NCBI RefSeq assembly: GCF_000714935.1
Contig: NZ_JMIR01000001.1
Coordinates: 217,122 to 281,121 of the forward strand
Direction: 5' to 3'
Origin: Tumebacillus flagellatus
GTDB lineage: Bacteria; Bacillota; Bacilli; Tumebacillales; Tumebacillaceae
DNA: 64,000 bases
Position numbers and translations under genes: made by a program. The notes under the pieces are model-generated. The model had not been told where the DNA came from, made no database searches, and saw only the letters and a program-made list of their open reading frames with translations. Below are positions 61,937 to 64,000 of the stretch, piece after piece; the first letter of the stretch is position 1; each line of letters opens with the position of its first letter.

Positions 61937-61984
61937 TTCCTCCATCCCCTTTTTCAGATGATTCTGTATATCTACTAAGACAAC

Positions 61985-62021
61985 AAAAAAAGCCATCGGT
62001 TACAGCCAATGGCATTTTTTG
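61985..62021 (-). terminator. Terminator of the Gfo/Idh/MocA gene
   Basis: AGCCATCGG and CCAATGGCA pair with flanking A/T runs, just past the stop at 62035. Confidence 0.8.
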
Positions 62022-62034
62022 TACGGCAAATCGA

Positions 62035-63018
62035 TTACAGGTCGTGCGTGCCGCCGCTCAAGACTGCTTCCAGCACGCGTTGCACTTCGTATCCGGCTGC
62101 AAAGTCGACCAGTTCGGCCGCTTCGCCGCGCAGGGCTTTGACCAACTCTTCGATCAAGCCGAGGTGACGGTTGTTCTCCGGAACGACCACGTCCGTTAAC
62201 GGTTCGTCAAAACCGCCCGCCCGCAGTTGCGACCAATCGGCCAATTGCAGCGTGCCTGCCGTGCCGTATGCGGTAAACGCGATACGCTCTTTTTGCGCGA
62301 TGTTGCTTTGGCCGTCGACGACGACGCGCACGCCGCTCTCCAACTCAAACGTCGCCAGCACGTCCGTCTCGCAAAGTGCCGGGTTGTCCGGGTAGGTGAT
62401 CTCGCTGTGGACGCGGACGATGCGGCCGAAGCGGTGCTGAATCAATTGGATGTAGTGCGGCAACACTTCACGCACGTATCCGCCCTGCTCGCGTCCGGCA
62501 ATCCACGGGTTTTGCTGCCATTTGCGCGGCCAGACGTGGAAGTGCAGCGTCACGTCGAGGCGGCGCAGATCGCCGAGGTGTCCGGCGTCGACCAAGCGGC
62601 TGTATTCCGACCAGACGGAACGGTACGGCGTCGGGAAGTTGATCGCGTTCAACACACCCGCATCAGTCGCGGCTTTCCACATGTCGTGCGCTTCGTCCAG
62701 CGAGTTTGCCAGCGGTTTTTCACAGAACAGATGCAAGCCTTTCGCCACCACATCCAACGCCATCCGGTGGTGCAGTTTCGGCGGCACGGCGATGTAGACG
62801 AGGTCGAGAGCGGTACTGTCGAGCATCGCGCGGTAGTCGGTATACCACGCCGCGCCGCCATGCTGATTCGCGACCTCTTGCGCCAGTTCGGCGTTGACGT
62901 CGCACACGGCCGCCACGACCGTTTCCGGGTGCATCGCAAACCCTTCCAACACGCGTCCGCCCACGCCGCCAAGGCCGATGACGCCGACTTTTATTTGATT
63001 GGTTTTGTCTAGATTCAT
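62035..63018 (-). CDS. Gfo/Idh/MocA family NAD(P)-dependent oxidoreductase
   Basis: A 327-residue oxidoreductase acting on sugars or inositols in most relatives. The Rossmann domain is at about 8-125: GVIGLGGVGGRVLEGF, then VYIAVPPKLHHRMALD and the catalytic lysine in LFCEKPLANSLDEAH. The C-terminal alpha/beta domain follows, with REVLPHYIQLIQHRFG near 185, which includes the usual active-site His. No sugar transport or catabolic genes lie beside it, so the substrate is unknown. GGAGG precedes the ATG. Confidence 0.88.
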   Translation of the reverse strand: MNLDKTNQIKVGVIGLGGVGGRVLEGFAMHPETVVAAVCDVNAELAQEVANQHGGAAWYTDYRAMLDSTALDLVYIAVPPKLHHRMALDVVAKGLHLFCEKPLANSLDEAHDMWKAATDAGVLNAINFPTPYRSVWSEYSRLVDAGHLGDLRRLDVTLHFHVWPRKWQQNPWIAGREQGGYVREVLPHYIQLIQHRFGRIVRVHSEITYPDNPALCETDVLATFELESGVRVVVDGQSNIAQKERIAFTAYGTAGTLQLADWSQLRAGGFDEPLTDVVVPENNRHLGLIEELVKALRGEAAELVDFAAGYEVQRVLEAVLSGGTHDL

Positions 63019-63138
63019 GGTGTCAGTCCTCCAAACATTGGAAACTATTCCTAGTCTATCATGATCTAGCAGGAATACAAGAGCCCTTCGCGAACCCTAC
63101 TATATATTGACTTTACTCTCTGCGGGAGGTTAAACCCC

Positions 63139-63972
63139 ATGTCGCTTGCATTTTTCAACGGTGAATTTCTGCCCACCGAATCTGTTGTGATTCCGATCGA
63201 CGAGCGCGGCCACCAGTTTGGCGACGGCGTGTATGAAGTGATCAAGGTCTATGACGGCAAGCCGTTCCTCATGCGCGAACACTTGGTGCGCTTGGAGAAC
63301 TCCGCCAAAGCGATCCGACTGGAGATGCCGTACAGCGTCGAGCAACTGGAGGACTTGATTCACGAAGGGCTCACCCGTGCCGAGCTTCGCGATGCGCAAG
63401 TCTACTTGCAGATTACCCGCGGCATCGCTGTGCGTCTGCACGCGTTCCCGGATGCGCCGCCGTCTGTCTCGATGACGTTCCGCCCGTCGAAGAGTTTGAC
63501 GGAGGAAGTCTTCAATGCCGGCGTGAAAGTCGCTCTGCTCGACGACGAGCGCTGGCTGAACTGCTACATCAAGTCTTTGAATCTGCTCCCGAACGTCCTC
63601 GCCAAGCAAACGGCGGCAGATCGCGGTTGCTTTGAAGCGGTGCTCGTGCGCGACGGCTACGTCACCGAGGGCTCCAGCACCAATGCGTACGCGGTCAAGG
63701 ACGGCGTCGTCTACACCCATCCGGCGAACAAGCGCATCCTCCACGGGATCACCCGCGCGGCGGTGCTGCAAGTGGCGGCGGAACTGGGCATCGAAGTGCG
63801 CGAAGAACTGTACACGCCGGAGTTTCTGCTGAACGCCGACGAAGCGTTCCTCACGTCCACGACGGCGGAAGTGCTGGCGATCACCCAAGTGGACGACACC
63901 GTGATCGGCACGGGCAAACCGGGTCCTATCGTCCGGAAACTGCACGCCAAGTTCCGCGAATTGATCGGCTAA
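63139..63972 (+). CDS. dat: D-amino acid aminotransferase
   Basis: A fold-type IV PLP aminotransferase of 277 residues making D-glutamate/D-alanine for the wall. The start LAFFNGEFLPTESVVIPID, DERGHQFGDGVYEVIKVYDG and the PLP lysine in NCYIKSLNLLPNVLAKQ (about 145) identify it, with TEGSSTNAY as the substrate loop. It could be confused with PabC or branched-chain aminotransferases, but the loop and length fit Dat best. GGGAGG precedes the ATG. Confidence 0.9.
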   Translation: MSLAFFNGEFLPTESVVIPIDERGHQFGDGVYEVIKVYDGKPFLMREHLVRLENSAKAIRLEMPYSVEQLEDLIHEGLTRAELRDAQVYLQITRGIAVRLHAFPDAPPSVSMTFRPSKSLTEEVFNAGVKVALLDDERWLNCYIKSLNLLPNVLAKQTAADRGCFEAVLVRDGYVTEGSSTNAYAVKDGVVYTHPANKRILHGITRAAVLQVAAELGIEVREELYTPEFLLNADEAFLTSTTAEVLAITQVDDTVIGTGKPGPIVRKLHAKFRELIG

Positions 63973-63993
63973 GACGAAGGAGATCAAAAAAGA

Positions 63994-64000
63994 GTGGAAG
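63994..64000 (+). CDS. Possible start of the next gene (cut by the window end)
   Basis: A GTG codon at 63994 lies 12 bases after GAAGGAGATC, shortly after the dat stop. Only two codons are visible, so product and reading frame are open. Confidence 0.3.

Overview
This window looks like chromosomal DNA from a GC-rich, endospore-forming, Gram-positive bacterium of the Bacillales. The pointers are sigma-K, YunB, a CotF-like coat protein and a SleL/YaaH-like LysM protein, an S-layer-homology surface protein, CodY, CymR, T-box and S-box leaders, and AAGGAGG-type ribosome binding sites. The gene order follows the Bacillus subtilis yrr/yrv/hisS-aspS region, but base composition and divergence suggest the Alicyclobacillaceae (a Tumebacillus-like organism). 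That placement is inference. I see no rRNA, tRNA, insertion sequence, prophage or CRISPR array.

Layout. 1-2 kb: the end of a glycosyltransferase, sigK and a PARG-type hydrolase. 2-7 kb: a secreted ThuA/DUF4350-like protein, threonine synthase and a class B penicillin-binding protein. 7-12 kb: udk, trmR, mltG, a SASP-like small protein, yrzB, ruvX, ireB and an AI-2E-family permease; alaS is missing from the position it holds in B. subtilis. 12-17 kb: a UbiA prenyltransferase, a DUF116 protein, a LysM/GH18-like protein that has lost its catalytic acid, two thiol redox proteins and a DUF1540 protein. 17-24 kb: a PRC-barrel protein, cysteine desulfurase, cymR, a YczE-type membrane protein, rarA, ltaE and map. 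24-31 kb: one gene of about 6.7 kb for an S-layer-anchored protein carrying both a 5'-nucleotidase and a thermonuclease. 31-39 kb: a 6S RNA candidate, aspS and hisS behind an aspartate-type T-box, an MFS exporter, a MurJ/SpoVB-type flippase and hemZ. 39-44 kb: an SH3/amidase wall hydrolase, codY with a complex leader, a CPBP protease and a heptad-repeat protein. 44-46 kb: selD, which is itself a selenoprotein gene with an in-frame TGA, and selA. 46-51 kb: a secreted protein, hemL, trxA, an NfuA-type scaffold, an HD hydrolase and yunB. 51-57 kb: an S-box riboswitch and metH, a coat protein and an M3 oligopeptidase. 57-64 kb: a GNAT, three small CBO0543-like membrane proteins, an orphan structured element, an amino acid permease, a Gfo/Idh/MocA oxidoreductase and a D-amino acid aminotransferase.

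How the genes fit together. One theme is sulfur and selenium: S-box/metH, CymR with cysteine desulfurase, SelA/SelD, and thioredoxin, peroxiredoxin and NfuA. A second is the cell envelope and spore: SigK, the PBP, MltG, the flippase, the amidase, YunB and the coat protein. A third is nutrient sensing and translation: CodY, the T-box for hisS-aspS, 6S RNA, and extracellular nucleotide scavenging by the S-layer protein. The strongest non-routine observations are: the selenocysteine codon in selD, which hides about 45 N-terminal codons from normal gene calling; a promoter, short RNA and terminator cassette upstream of codY, followed by a second promoter with a CodY-like box; the pseudo-glycosidase; and an unassigned structured element at 60.0 kb.
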